The notes under the pieces: model-generated | Seen by the model: the letters and a program-made list of their open reading frames with translations, nothing else | The model's database searches: none | What the model was told of the DNA's origin: nothing | From: Cristatella mucedo | Lineage: Eukaryota > Bryozoa > Phylactolaemata > Cristatellidae | Direction: 5' to 3' | Assembly: GCA_009760855.2 (NCBI GenBank) | Contig: WPIO01000154.1 | Coordinates: forward strand, 429,001 to 493,000 | DNA length: 64,000 nucleotides | Made by a program: the position numbers and the translations under genes | Part shown: positions 45,108 to 58,263 of the stretch, piece after piece | How positions within the stretch are numbered: position 1 is the stretch's first letter | Layout of the letters: each line of letters begins with the position of its first letter

Positions 45108-45284
45108 TCCCTAACCGCGATGGCACACTAGGTAAGGAAGGTGGTTGCTTTTCACGACCTCCGTCCCGAGGTCGTGGGTTCGAGTCCTGTGGTGGGCGAT
45201 CTTTTATTGCCGCCGGAAGCAGTGGTGATAGCCGCAAAGGCTCTTCTGTCGCTATACAAAGAGAGGCTGCTAAACCAGCCAGTC
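45108..45284 (+). mobile_element. tRNA-derived SINE, full length
   Basis: Box A ATGGCACACTAGGTAAGG, box B GGGTTCGAGTCC, TTTATTGCCGCCGGAAGC, GGCTCTTCTGTCGCTATAC, ending GCTAAACCAGCCAGTC. Confidence 0.88.
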
Positions 45285-45621
45285 TTTTTCTACTTTTAAA
45301 CATTAAAAGCCTAAAGCAGGATCCCAAAAAAGCATACAAACCCTAAACCCTAAAATAAAAAGACATCTCTAACCGTGTTTAATAGGATATATCTAAACAC
45401 ACGTTTTGCGATGCAGATGCACCCTACAGGATCATAAGACTTGTTATTAAAGCTTCGAATTAAAGACTCGCTGCTCCATACGCTTCTTCAAAGATCTCTC
45501 ATAATAATTGGTGTGCCCTTTTAAAAAATGACGGCCTATCTTGAAAATGACCTTGAACGCGCTTCCCTTTTAAGTTTCAGCGAACACACCAAGTGGTAAC
45601 TCGCCTCTCGAGCGCCGAACT
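45285..45621. other. No supported feature
   Basis: AT-moderate. AACCCTAAACCCTAAAA near 45340 is only two telomere-like units. Confidence 0.55.
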
Positions 45622-45765
45622 GGTTTGGTCTGGCGGTTAAGGTGCTCGCCCCGACCAAGGTCTGACCGAGGTCGTGGACTCGGGCTTCGAGGCACATGTG
45701 AAGCGCCTGAATAGAGATTAAGTTCTCTTAGGGCACTATATAGATGAGTTATATATATATACATA
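45622..45765 (+). mobile_element. Composite SINE: tRNA-like head with LINE-A-like tail
   Basis: Head TGGTCTGGCGGTTAAGGTGC (box A-like) and GGTCGTGGACTCGGGC (degenerate box B). It passes directly into GTGAAGCGCCTGAATAGAGA and TTAAGTTCTCTTAGGGCACT, the terminal block of LINE-A-like elements, then (TA)n. Such tails let SINEs use LINE machinery. Confidence 0.7.
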
Positions 45766-45769
45766 TAGG

Positions 45770-45905
45770 TGAGAGGGGCTAAGATGCGCGCTCTTTACGG
45801 TCCAGATTGTAGGTTCGAGTTCTTCGGTGGGCGATCGATTATTGCCCACTGCAAGTGGTGGTGATAGCCGTCAAGGCTGTTCTAACGGTATAAAAATTAA
45901 GCTGT
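45770..45905 (+). mobile_element. tRNA-derived SINE
   Basis: GAGAGGGGCTAAGATGCGCG head, box B AGGTTCGAGTTC, GGTGGGCGATCGATTATTGC, CACTGCAAGTGGTGGTGATA, ending TAAGCTGTTGAATCAGTC. Confidence 0.8.
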
Positions 45906-46030
45906 TGAATCAGTCAACTAGCCAACCTAATAGAAAAACAATGCGCAGCCACCAGCCTTCGCAGGCGTGTCATCCTACCGCCAACTAGAGCGGCCCTTAA
46001 AGTCTGCAGCTCATTACCGAAAGCCGCCCC

Positions 46031-46620
<590 letters not shown>

Positions 46621-46623
<3 letters not shown>

Positions 46624-47712
46624 GCTTTCTTGTAGCTACAACGGAAGCTGGACGCGGCATGAACGGCTCGGAGCCGTGCTCGGAGGTGGCCAGGCCGCGA
46701 GGTCTGGCCGCCACGGCGGCGGCAGTTCATCGCATGCAGAGCTCCCTTCATCTCTACCTTTTCCAATGGCACAAGAAGTCAGATTCGGACGAGCTGAAGC
46801 ATGGCAGGGCTGGAATGGCCATATTAAAAAGAGTGCACAGATCCAAGAGTCCACGCGGACATTGGCTGCACTGACGCGCGTGCTCGCTTAAATCGCGGCA
46901 AAATTGGATAGCCCTCCCGCAGTGTTCGGCAAGTGGACTTGCTGCATTCAGCTTCTGCTACTACCCTCTAGAGTCTATTTGTTGCAAGCCTCTTGACGGT
47001 ACTGCGCTGGAGACTCGCTAGTATGCCTTCAAGCGCCATAGAAACCGCCGTGGTAGCTATATTTTTGGCTAGATAAACAAATCCGTCCGCAATTAAGGAA
47101 GTCTAGGTCCCAGCTGCTTTACGAGCATTTACATAAATCCACATCTCGCTGCAGAAAGGACGACGACTCTCGTTGCTTTATTTGCTTGAGGCGATGCACT
47201 GCACCAACCCTGTGTCCTTCACGCCATTTTTGGGACCACTTTAGAGTTGCGATCTTTACCCTGGAAGTGCCACGTTGGCAATCCAGACCGCCCGGCTATG
47301 GCTAGTAGTAAATTGATCGGCGATAAACGCAAGCGCTGGCGGATATGAACATGAGACCTCACGCTCATGGCATAATGATGTCGTCACGCCTCTAACGTCT
47401 GGGCCTCAGACCTTCGGGCCTCGTACCCCGGCCTAGTGCCCAGATGACAGAAAGGCATGTACTGGCAAAAGCATGGCGTGACCTTTGATCGCCACCGTTC
47501 TCCCTCTCTCTGCTTACATTTACCCTAAAAACGCTGGCCCGAAGCTCACCAAGTGTACGTAGGGTAGACGAGATGCAACTGCTGCTGCCTTCAGTCTTGT
47601 CCCAGGCAATACATATATGATGCCTGTCAAATTTTAAAATAATGACTAGAAAATGCCGGTGAGAAAACAGTCAATAACTTATGTATTCGTGCTTTGTATG
47701 GAAGTGTAGTTA
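46621..47712. other. No supported feature
   Basis: Unique sequence. Short open frames at 46659-46891 carry no domain. Confidence 0.55.
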
Positions 47713-47949
47713 ATAATAATAATAATAATAATAATGCACTTGATAAAGCGCCCTCAGAGAACTTAATCTCTTTCTAGGCGCTTTACATTTGCTGCAAAGG
47801 GAAATGCAATTAGATGGTAAGTAAAATCATGCTTGAAAAACAAACAAAATGAGTAATATGGTTAGGGGTGACATGCACAGGGTCAGAATGCAAATGTGGT
47901 TAGTGGCAGCATGCACAGTGTCAGCACGCATAAGCACGCGAAGGACGAA
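47713..47949 (-). mobile_element. LINE-A 3' tail copy
   Basis: A ~235-bp minus-strand tail-only copy with a long (ATT)n and the complete LINE-A 3'UTR, ending at AGCACGCGAAGGACGAA. Confidence 0.9.
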
Positions 47950-49110
<1,161 letters not shown>

Positions 49111-49431
49111 GCGATAGATCCCTGTAGGCATGTGAGTTATGTGTCACAGATCAGGCTTAACTCTTGTAAAAGACATGAGGTTTTACGCTTTCAATTTTCG
49201 TCTTCTCATGGGCTCTTTATAGTGAAGTACAAACCTGGCTAACGGTTGGTATGTCTATGTTGCCTTCTGCATATCTGCAGCATGAATTAATGGTGAACTA
49301 CTGTGCGGACGCCACGCGCTATCGTCTTGGGCAGGAGCTTCCCGAAAAACTATGCATACACGCGAAATTTGCACTCCAAGTTAACTTTTGGCGTTTAAAA
49401 TTACAGCATGCTCTTTTGGATGCTTGGCCAG

Positions 49432-49520
49432 CGCCTTATATATTTAACAGGGCTCAAGCCAACGACCTTGGTCGTTTAAAGGTGAGCACCTCATCCCTGG
49501 GCCAAGCCAGAAAGACTCGT
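49432..49520 (-). mobile_element. Possible composite-SINE head
   Basis: On the minus strand, GCCCAGGGATGAGGTGCTCA and GGTCGTTGGCTTGAGCC resemble the heads at 45622 and 54745. No clear tail follows. Confidence 0.45.
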
Positions 49521-49670
49521 CGCAAGAGGACCTAAGGGTATAAGGAGATCATCACTCGCAGCTATGAAGATGAGCACAAAATGGCTACAATATCTGCTGT
49601 TTGGAAGGCGTCAGAATTGATTTATGTTAGAGCCTAGCTAGTTAGCGAAGCCGAACGCTGACAGCTACCA

Positions 49671-49742
49671 AATGTAAAGCGCCTAGAAAGAGATTGAGTT
49701 CTCTGAGGGCGCTTTATCAAGTGCATTATTATTATTATTATT
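49671..49742 (+). mobile_element. Minimal LINE-A tail (~70 bp)
   Basis: Consists only of AAATGTAAAGCGCCTAGAAA through GGGCGCTTTATCAAGTGC and (ATT)n: the terminal stem-loop region of the family. Confidence 0.85.
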
Positions 49743-51310
49743 AATGTTACCGCAGTTACGTTTGATTTATTTGCTCATCCTGGCCGAGGACAATCTTAAC
49801 AAAAGGGTAAATGTTGGAATGAAACACCTACAAGATTATGACATCCCTAAAGATTATTAGCTATTCCTGAATTGCACCCTGTAGAAACCGGATATATGTC
49901 ATGTATAGCAATTCCTAAGTTGTACCCGATGCCTTGACCGAGAGGCTTGCACGCTATGGCTGTCTTCTCTAACGTTGATGTGATGCTGAAATTGCCAGGT
50001 CTGCATGGTTGAAACGTGACTGGCTATACTATACGACGTTCTTTATTGCTGCCGTCCCCTACTACTTTCGGACTAATACCGGCGTTTGTAGATCTGTCCG
50101 AGCCTGGGACTTTCTGCCCGTACTTAGATGTGCCAAATTCCTCGCTATTGGACTCGCTCCGGCAAGAGCTAGCACCGTTGCAAACACTATTTTTGTGACA
50201 AATAAAGTCAGGCTAGTCAGAAGCCGCTGACAAAAAATACTTTTGTAACATCTGGTGCCAGGCGTGAAATTGAAATACTGAGCTCGCAGAGGACATTACT
50301 AACTAGTGTCTATCTGTTCACCGGTGGGGAATATCTGCTAGGTAAGGTAGGAAGAATCTTTGAGACGATGCAAGTCGTAGCTACTTAACGTGGCGTTATT
50401 TTTTTCTTGCCACATGTGCATGGCAAGCTGACTCTTCGTCGTATGCGTACGGATGCTCTCCACACATACGAGGCGAAACTGTGACAATCGGAACGTTGAC
50501 ATCGGCCTGCTTCGGCCTTGGCCGTGCTCGCAAAGGTTCGCTGATTCGACAAATGCATTTTCTCTCGGTTACCGCGGCAAAGAAATGTTTCACCGGCCCA
50601 GAGAGCGCTGACAGCGGTCGGTTGACTCAAACTTTGTAAACTCCGAGTTCTGTAGCCGGCATGCAGCTCTCTCTCTGCCCATAACGTCTCTCGCTGACAC
50701 TCGTGCCCCTTTAAGTGGTGACTGAGGATCAAATAGGGCACGCCACAGAGCAGGTGGTAACTACAAGTGTGAGGAACAGTGCAATCGGGCACGATCAATC
50801 GCATTCCTGGAGGGTCACAACTGTCAAAAGGTCGATTAGCGATCGCGGCTGCATCCCAGTGATCGCCGCAGAAACGAGAAAGATGCAGACAGCGTGCCGG
50901 ATGTAAGGGTCGAGTAAAACTCTGGCTCAAGCGTTGTTCAGCATTTTCTGTTTCGTCACTCTGCCGTCTATCGATTTATGCGGGCTAATCAATCGCTTCG
51001 CTCTAAGCCCTTGGGCTCTTACGCCTGCACTAAGAGCAGCAGACGACAGGGCACGCAGCCAGGAAGTCACGCTTTCGTCAGCTCCGACTAGCATACGATC
51101 AAGCACGAAGCCACGCAGTCTAGCGAGCACGTGACGGAAGCGCGAGCGCGGTAGGCCAATGTGTGAGCACGCATCACTTAAAGCATCTCTGAGATAATTA
51201 GCTTTTCCATACGACTGAAGGTTAGGTGCACAATGCTCTTGCGAAAAGTTGGTATGAATATGTTGCTTGGGCGGGTTTTGCTGCTCACCGACAGCCGCGG
51301 CCGACGGAAC
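49743..51310. other. No supported gene
   Basis: About 1.6 kb of unique sequence. 50930-50385 is open for 181 codons on the minus strand without a recognised domain or splice context. Confidence 0.5.
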
Positions 51311-51492
51311 ACCAGGTTAAGCCGTAATGGCTCACTAGGTAAGGTGGTTGCTTTTCACGACCGAAGCCCCGAGGTCGTGGGTTCGAATCTTGTGGTGGGC
51401 GATCCTTTATTGCCACTGCCAGCGGTGGTGATAGCCATCAAGGCTCTTCTGCCGCTATACAAAAAGAGGCTGTTAAATCAGCTAGCATTTTT
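51311..51492 (+). mobile_element. tRNA-derived SINE, full length
   Basis: AATGGCTCACTAGGTAAGG box A, GGGTTCGAATCTTG box B, GGGCGATCCTTTATTGCCAC, GGCTCTTCTGCCGCTATAC, ending AATCAGCTAGCATTTTT. Confidence 0.88.
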
Positions 51493-51737
51493 AAGCGCCT
51501 CAAGGCTAACTTTTGGTCGCTCACATAATTTCAACTGAACCGATCAGAAAAGGGTGAAATTTGGACTCTGTGACAGACTGTATATATCTTGCACACAATT
51601 TACTGGATAACCAGGTTACTGGGTAAGCTATGTAGTGAAATGCACACACGAATGTGTGTACCTCTCTCGCACGGCTTTTTTCGTTTCGCTGCAAACGCGC
51701 TCGGAAGCCTTTTGGAATCATCTAGGCACACACCGGC

Positions 51738-51932
51738 TTCATCCAGCTACATAACATTGCTAAAATTCGGGCTTGTTTAGATAAGGATACCACGTCCAAG
51801 TTGGTCCATGCATTCGTGACATCCCGCCTCGACTTCTGCAACTCACTGCTTACTGGCCTACCGGCATGTGCGATCAAGCGATTGCTGCTCGTGCAAAACT
51901 CTGCAGCTAGGCTTGTCTGTCGTGAGCAGCGG
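51738..51932 (+). mobile_element. LINE-A internal fragment
   Basis: Encodes FIQLHNIAKIRACLDKDTTSK through SAARLVCRE, with neither the 5' part nor the 3' tail. It breaks directly into the R2-like fragment, so it was cut by rearrangement rather than by normal 5' truncation. Confidence 0.85.
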
Positions 51933-51939
51933 AGTGGCC

Positions 51940-52672
51940 ACATAGCCTAGTCTGCACAGGGTCAGCCGCTGCCTGGCCACGGACAGATTCGCAACCCACA
52001 GTAACTTCCTGACCACGGCCTGTTATTCTGGGCCTGGCGGTTCGTGCACAGAGCACCCCTGGACGCCCTAGTGGCTGCTGGTGGGAGTCAGGCATACCCT
52101 GGGACCGTAACCAGCTGCCGCCTATGCCGCACGAAGGCAGAGACCGTTTGCCACGTGCTAAGGCACTGTCAGCCGATGCTGCATGCACTTATGGCCCGAC
52201 ACAGCTTGGTTCTGGGCTAACTAATCGGAGCTCGTTCGGCTGCCTCGCTCAACCACATGTCGGCAGGCCGTGCCCTTCCGCTTGCCAGTGGTCGGGCTCT
52301 CAAGCCGGACCCGGTCATTAGCAATGGCACCGATATGGCAATTGCGGATGTGACGGTGCCGTTCCAAGGCAGAGAGGATGCTCTGATTATGGCTCACCGG
52401 AACAAAACCAATAAATAGGCAGCCATCGCCGGTCTTTCCTGACCGCTGGCTACCGGTCGGCAGTGGTGAGGTCCGTCGTGGTCGGGGCTCTCGGCAGCCG
52501 GTGGCCAAACAATGAAGCTTGCCTGGCTGACCTCGGCAACCCACACGGAGAAAAAGGAATTGAGGTCGCAATGTGCCTCCAACACAATTACCGGTTCGGA
52601 AGCCGTGCGGTCTTAGTTCCTGAACCGGGTGACCCGGCTAGTACCCGCGACCATGGCAGGACAGGGTAATGT
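51940..52672 (+). mobile_element. R2/HERO/NeSL-type retrotransposon fragment 2 with restriction-like endonuclease
   Basis: From 52116 the plus frame encodes a CCHC knuckle, CRLCRTKAETVCHVLRHC, then RHS. After one TAA comes the endonuclease core: KPD at 52302-52310, a spacer, then ADVTVPF near 52344. In another frame from 52463 follow VVVGALGSRWPNNEACLADLG and a short C-terminus. The order knuckle, KPD..DVTVP, VVGALGS is that of the restriction-like endonuclease end of R2-superclade LINEs. One frameshift and one stop; the reverse transcriptase is missing. It abuts a LINE-A internal fragment on the left and a LINE-A tail on the right. Confidence 0.75.
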
Positions 52673-52678
52673 ATAATA

Positions 52679-54700
52679 TTAATAATAATAATACACTTGA
52701 TAAAGCGCCCTCAGAGAATTCAATTTATTTCTAGGCGCTTTACGTTTGCTGCAAAGGGAAATGCAATTGAATAGTACGTAAAATCAAGTTTGAAAAACAA
52801 ACAATGAAGAATATGGTTAAGGGTGACATGCACAGGGTCGGCATGCAAATGTGGTTGGCAGCATGCACAGTGTCAGCACGCATAAGCACGTGAAGGACGA
52901 ATCACAGGGACCCACTATATACTGTCCTAAATAGGTGTGTTTTTAAGTTCCATTTAAATGTGGTCAGGTCAGGGGATGTTCTGACGCAGGTCGGGAGGGA
53001 GTTCCAGGCTTTGGGAGCATACGAATTAAATGCACGGTCTCCAAAGGATTTCAGGTTAACACGAGGTATTTGTAGACTGTTGGATTCCGAAAAGCGGGTG
53101 GTACGATGCTTGGGTAGTATAGGGTAGTATATCTGAAAGATAGGTTGGAGCCATAGAATGAAGGGACCTAAAAGTGAGCAACAAAACCTTGAAGTCAATC
53201 CGTTGCTTGACTGGTAACCAGTGCAGGTCGGCGAGAAGTGGAGTAATGTGGCAACTGCGACGCTCACGACAGACAAGCCTAGCAGCTGAGTTTTGCACCA
53301 GCTGCAATCGCCTGATCGCACGTGCCGGTAGGCCAGCAAGCAGTGAGTTGCAGAGTCGAAACGGGATGTCACGAATGCATTGACCAACTTGGACGTGGTA
53401 TCCTTATCTAACCAAGCCCGAATTTTAGCAATGTTATTAAGCTGAAAATAGGCGGATTTGACTGTGGAGCTGATATGGTCGTCTAACGAGAGGTCGCTTT
53501 GGAATATGACACCTAGATTTCGAGCTGATGCAACAGGAGATATGCTGGCAGAGCCAATTTTGAGAGTCAGCCATTCCAATCTCTGAATCACACTGGGTTT
53601 GACCATAACTAGTAAGTTAGTTTTATCATCGTTAAGTTTTAGAAAATTTGCTGCCATCCATGTGTGGATGTCATCAATGCATGCAGCAAGTGAGTTGAGA
53701 GAGTTTGAGGTGCTCGAAGGCTGGGAGGGATCAAAGCAAAGGTACAACTGAGTGTCATCCGCATAGAAGTGAAAGCCTAGATTGTGCTTGGCAATCACAT
53801 CAGCAAGAGGGAGAGTATAAACCGTGAAAAGAACCGGACCTAGCACTGAGCCCTGAGGTACGCCATATTTCAGAGGTACCTCGGATGATCTTTGTCCATT
53901 CACGTCAATACTCAGGAGTCTCCCACTGAGATAGGACCTGAACCACTGCAGAGCAGTGCCAGTGATGCCCAGGCGAGATGAGAGGCGCTCTAGAAGAACT
54001 TTGTGATCGATGGTATCAAAAGCTGCCAAAAGATCGAGTAAAACAAGCAGAGACTCTACCCATGTCTGCATTCCTAAGTAGGTCGTTGTATACCCTAAGC
54101 AATGCTGACTCTGTGGATAAATTAGCTCTAAAGCCATACTGGAACTTACTAGCAAGGTGTGGGGTTTCGATATATGAGTTCAGTTGGTCTGCCACGACCC
54201 GGTCCAGTGTCTTTGATAGGAATGGTAGAAGGGAGACTGGGCGGTAGTTGCTTAGTTCTCTTGGTCTAGTGTCGCTTTCTTGAGAAGTGGCCTGACTACA
54301 GCTTTTTTGAAAGGTGTTGGGACATGACCTGAGGCTAATGACATATTAATGATGTTAGTTATGCATGGCAGCAGCAGGTCAATGCAACGTAGGAGCAGGA
54401 CAGTGGGAATAGGGTCCAGAGGACTTGTCTTCTTTGATCGAGATACGAACTTCAGGACTAGATCACTAGTGACCTGCTTAAATGCAGACATTGAGGTGCA
54501 GCCAGGAACCGAGGAACTGCATTCTAGTGGGGAGGTTGTCATCGCATGGATGGATTCGCTGATCTTGTCTATCTTCTGCACAAAGAATCGAGTGAAGCGA
54601 TCGGCTAGATCGTCACAAGGATCATCAGGTAAGGAGCTAATCTGGGAACGGTTGAGATGGTTTATTGTCGACATAAGCATTTTTGGATACACACTAGTAA
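52679..54700 (-). mobile_element. LINE-A, longest reverse-transcriptase copy
   Basis: A ~2 kb minus-strand copy. 54761-54252 encodes the endonuclease-RT linker (LPDDPCDDLADRFTRFFVQK, SPLDPIPTVLLLRCIDLLLP, ASGHVPTPFKKAVVRPLLKK). 54155-52902 is one open piece of 417 codons with motif A AAFDTIDHKVLLERL, motif B YGVPQGSVLGPVLF, motif C FYADDTQLYL intact and LNDDKTNLLVM. A ~2-bp deletion near 54053 shifts the frame just before motif A, and the region after SRFDS is read out of frame. (ATT)n tail at 52679. It lacks the endonuclease. Confidence 0.92.
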
Positions 54701-54744
54701 CAAATTTCAATACATCTTCACATATATAACTAATACATATACAT

Positions 54745-54880
54745 ATATAATTTCTTTGCATATTGCCCTTAGAGAATTAAATCTCTGTCAGACGCTTTAT
54801 GCTTACAGCAAGGCTCGAGCCCACGACCTTGGTCGCGAAAAGCAAGCATCATACTCCTGGGACACACCATGACCGGTAGA
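54745..54880 (-). mobile_element. Composite SINE: tRNA-like head with LINE-A-like tail
   Basis: On the minus strand, GTGTGTCCCAGGAGTATGAT and GGTCGTGGGCTCGAGCC form the head. The tail is AAGCGTCTGACAGAGATTTA, ATTCTCTAAGGGC, then AT-rich sequence. Same organisation as the element at 45622. Confidence 0.7.
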
Positions 54881-55629
54881 CATTATTCGCAGTTCCTGAA
54901 TTACGAGGCCTAGGAACCGGTTGTGCGACAATCTCTGACCAAAGCAGCATAAAAGCTGAAGCCATGCAATAAGGAGTTGGTGCCCTGGCAATTGAGCTGA
55001 GCTGTGATCTAGGCCACTGAGCTGCAGGCGAGTTGAAGTACCTAATGGCTACCGCTAGACGTTGGCAGCCAGCCCAGTCCGTCGCTGAATTCTCTATGGA
55101 CGTGCTGCTGCTGCTGCTCTTCTTCGCTGCTGCTGCGTTCCTTTACCAATGGCGTAACTGCATGCGTACATACACTTGCATATGCTGCACCCACAAGTCG
55201 CTATCTGCGAGACAAGGTTTAGATCGCTGTGCACCATCTGTCGTGCATAGGCTCGAACTGGTCAGGCCACGAACGCTGCTGCGTTGGCGGCCTGGTACTG
55301 CCCGGACGTAGAAGCAGCTACACCTCGTTTGTAACATACCAGGGCTGCCGGCGCCAGGCTAGCATATGTACGATTGCTACTAATCGCAACGCTCTACCGT
55401 TTCAATGACTGCTAATTTTAATATCTACACCTAACGCCTACCCATTACACAGGCAGCTAGTATAACGTCGTAATAATAAAGCCGCCGCCAGCCTCAACGA
55501 CAGCTTATAATGCCCTAAAATGCCCACTCCGAGTGATCCAACAGACTGCTGAATAGCTGTCGGCAGCAATAGGTACTTGACGACGCTCTTGACATTTTCA
55601 CTTACTAAGACTGGGCTGAATAAATACTA
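54881..55629. other. No supported feature
   Basis: Unique sequence with a short CTG run near 55105. Confidence 0.55.
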
Positions 55630-56720
55630 GCTGAATCAACAGCCCCTTTTTTTATAGCGACATAAGAGCCTTTACGGCTACCACCACCGGCAATAAAGGA
55701 CGGCCGCAGGATTCGAAACCGCAGCCGATGGAGGCGGTAATTTATCGCTCAAAATGCAGCAAATGCACCCCGACGCTTCTGACCTTCACTCTATTCTTCG
55801 AAAATGGAATCGTCCTCTTCTCATTCTCATTGGGGATTTTAATATCCAGCTCAATAACTAATCACATCAGATGCATTCCAACATGAGGTCTGAGTCTGCC
55901 TGCTTTTTACGTTCAAGCTCCTATACAGTTAATAGGCCCTAATTTGACCCTCCTCTATCCCCCCTGTGCTATGTTTGTCTGTCCAGAATGTCGACACTAA
56001 CCTGCAACGGTGAGCTGTGATGGCACACAAGGTAAGACAAGTTGCTTTCACGACCTAGATCCCGAGGTCATGGGTTCGAATTCTAGGGCGATTTCAAGGG
56101 GCGATTATTTATTGCGCTTGCAAGAGGTAATAGCCTTAACCGTTATTCTGCCGTTATACAAAAAGAGGCTGTGAAATCACTTGGTATTGCATTGTATTGC
56201 AACGGCTCACTATCAAGCACGATAAGAAGATTCTACACCCAATGTTAAATCCATTCCCTGGCTCCGACCTATCTATAGGAGATACTTTCTGATCAGGCCT
56301 CACATCTTACTATCAGATAGCCCAGGAGTTGAGGTCGTGTGTTCGAATCCAGCAGGGGGCGATCCATAATTGCCTACTGCAAGCCGTGGTGACAGCCCAC
56401 AAGGATCTTTTGCCTCTGCACACACGAGGCTGTTAAACAAGCTAATATTTTCTATTTCTTATTCAAATCGTTTAGCCGTGACTCTAACCACCGTCAAATC
56501 CTTTGGAGACCGCACCTTCAAGCACTATGCTCCCAAAACCCGGAACTCAATCCCAACTTTTATCTTATATCCAAACAACTATCGAAATCCCCTATACCTG
56601 CTGACACCATGCATATTACTGCTAACCAAATGACTTGCTTTCTTTGCAGTGTACAGTAAGTCAAGGGGTCTAGAAAACGATTTACCTCTATCAGGGTGCG
56701 GTATCAATTTCAAATTATTA
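55630..56720 (+). mobile_element. LINE relic cluster with three SINEs
   Basis: 55630-55735 is a minus-strand SINE (reverse complement of GGCAATAAAGGACGGCCGCAGGATTCGAA). 55745-56005 is an endonuclease relic (PLLILIGDFNIQLNN). 56007-56190 is a plus SINE (ATGGCACACAAGGTAAG, GGGTTCGAATTC). 56195-56720 is a LINE-A-like relic (PWLRPIYRR then SFGDRTFKHYAPKTRNSIPT) split by another SINE at about 56322-56453 (TGTGTTCGAATCCAGC). Pieces assigned by eye. Confidence 0.68.
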
Positions 56721-56729
56721 TTACTACGA

Positions 56730-57800
56730 TCATGGATGCTCCTTAGCAGCGCATGTCTCCTGTATCTGGCTTAGTATACCCTCAGATCTCCTACGAAGCT
56801 ATGCAAATGTTATGCTATTATTTTAAATAACAAGATGACCAAATTTTTCCTCGACTATTTGGTGAATGCCCGAATGACAAAATGCCAAAAGGATTATGGA
56901 GATGCTTTAGGAAGGTTTAATCATTACAAAAAAGTATAGTGTAATTGCAGCTAAACGCTATGGCACTCAGTTGGTACTCGGAGTTGGTAACTTGTCGTCC
57001 CCAGTGTGTATGCATGCTGCATACATGCTCAGAGCACACGTAACCTGGTTTCCAGTGTAATTGCTCGCACCTGTCTTTTTAAATACCAAAGCTAGTGGTG
57101 GGCATTGAGCACTTGTTAAGGGGGAAGTCAAGAAAATGCTTATGCTTATACAAGTACAAATGATTATGCAAACCAGGTCTAATCCGGATGCAGACCGGAA
57201 GCAACATATCTACGAATAACAAATTTACCGATCCCTGCATCACATGCAACTTTTATCTCAACTTGCTGAGCCTTGGCAGATCGAGGTACATGCGTGAATC
57301 AGTTGAGCCGGCTTGGTGAATCCTGCCGACCCGACACAGGCGAGAATTGAGAGGAATTTTTTTGGGTACTTGACCTAATTGTCACACCAGTCACAACCCA
57401 AGTGCCCAACCCTTGGCATGAACGGATGCCAGCTGCGGTCGGTATCGATCAAGTCCCTGGGACGGTCTAAAATATCAGAATTGCCGACGAGTGAGGCTCA
57501 GCCAAGCTGCTCCAGCAGGGCTACCAAGTGCCTGGTAGCACGGAAAGCCTCCCTCCACCAGATCTTACGATCCTTGAACAAAGCGGCACCGAGCAAAGCA
57601 CGACAGTGGCTGTCGATTGTCGATTTGCCAATCGGATAACTGTCTCCGAGTCGTACTAACCAAGCAAGCGATACAGCTGGCTGCTGACACTAATGAGATC
57701 AAGCTATTAGGATATCAATCTCAGCCCCTTAAAGTCACGACAGCTGCTTACAAAGCACGGAAGGCAAGGCGAGGCCACTCATTTTAAAAACAACCACAAC
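56730..57800. other. No supported gene downstream of CPSF4
   Basis: 57379-57639 is open for 86 codons on the plus strand and a minus frame is also partly open; neither is recognised. Confidence 0.5.
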
Positions 57801-57820
57801 TTGCAGAGCTCAGGATGCTC

Positions 57821-57826
57821 TTTATT
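57821..57826 (-). promoter_or_regulatory. CPSF4: CPSF4 poly(A) signal AATAAA
   Basis: The minus strand reads CCAAATAAAGAGCA about 440 nt after the CPSF4 stop codon. A GT-rich stretch (AAGTTGTGGTTGTTTTT) follows about 20 nt later, as expected for a downstream element, so cleavage near 57800 is predicted. The gene for the AAUAAA-recognising subunit thus uses the canonical hexamer. Confidence 0.75.
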
Positions 57827-58129
57827 TGGCTCCCGTTGTGCCGGTTTCAAACTGCTCTGCAAACAGCTTAATGTGGGCCAAGGAAACGCTCTGCAGCGGC
57901 TACCTGCTAATGGCTGGAATCTCAAGGCTTGACAGAAGGCCGTTCATCCGAGTGGCTGCCTGACCGTCCTTGCCAGGAGAGGCAGCTGCAGCATGAGGCA
58001 TCTGCAAGTCCTTTTACTCGACCAACTTCAGCGACATCAGCCGGGGGGGAGGAGGAGACTGGCTCAAAGGAAGCAGCCACGCAAACTCCCAAGAACGTTC
58101 TGGCCACTTGGTGTAAATCGAAGACTCGT

Positions 58130-58149
58130 CCCCCCCCCCCCCCCCCCCC
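58130..58149 (-). repeat. Poly-G20 tract in the predicted CPSF4 3'UTR
   Basis: Twenty uninterrupted C on the plus strand become G20 in the CPSF4 message, between the stop codon (58264) and the poly(A) signal (57826). Such a run could form a G-quadruplex. Homopolymers are also prone to assembly length errors. Confidence 0.85.
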
Positions 58150-58263
58150 GCTCCAGGAGGTGGCAGTCTCGCCGAGGGTGCAGCCGCAACGGCCGAATGC
58201 ATATAACGTTAAGAACGTGATCGCACGAGGCACTGCCGTCGTCAAGATGAAGGTCATGACCTG

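Noticed and set aside
45335-45355. Telomere-like AACCCTAAACCCTAAAA
   Set aside because: Only two units, in internal sequence, with no array.
50385-50930. 181-codon minus-strand open frame
   Set aside because: No domain, no splice context, composition like its surroundings, and other frames are open across the same stretch.
57379-57639. 86-codon open frame downstream of CPSF4
   Set aside because: No domain recognised and no transcript signals; both strands are partly open.
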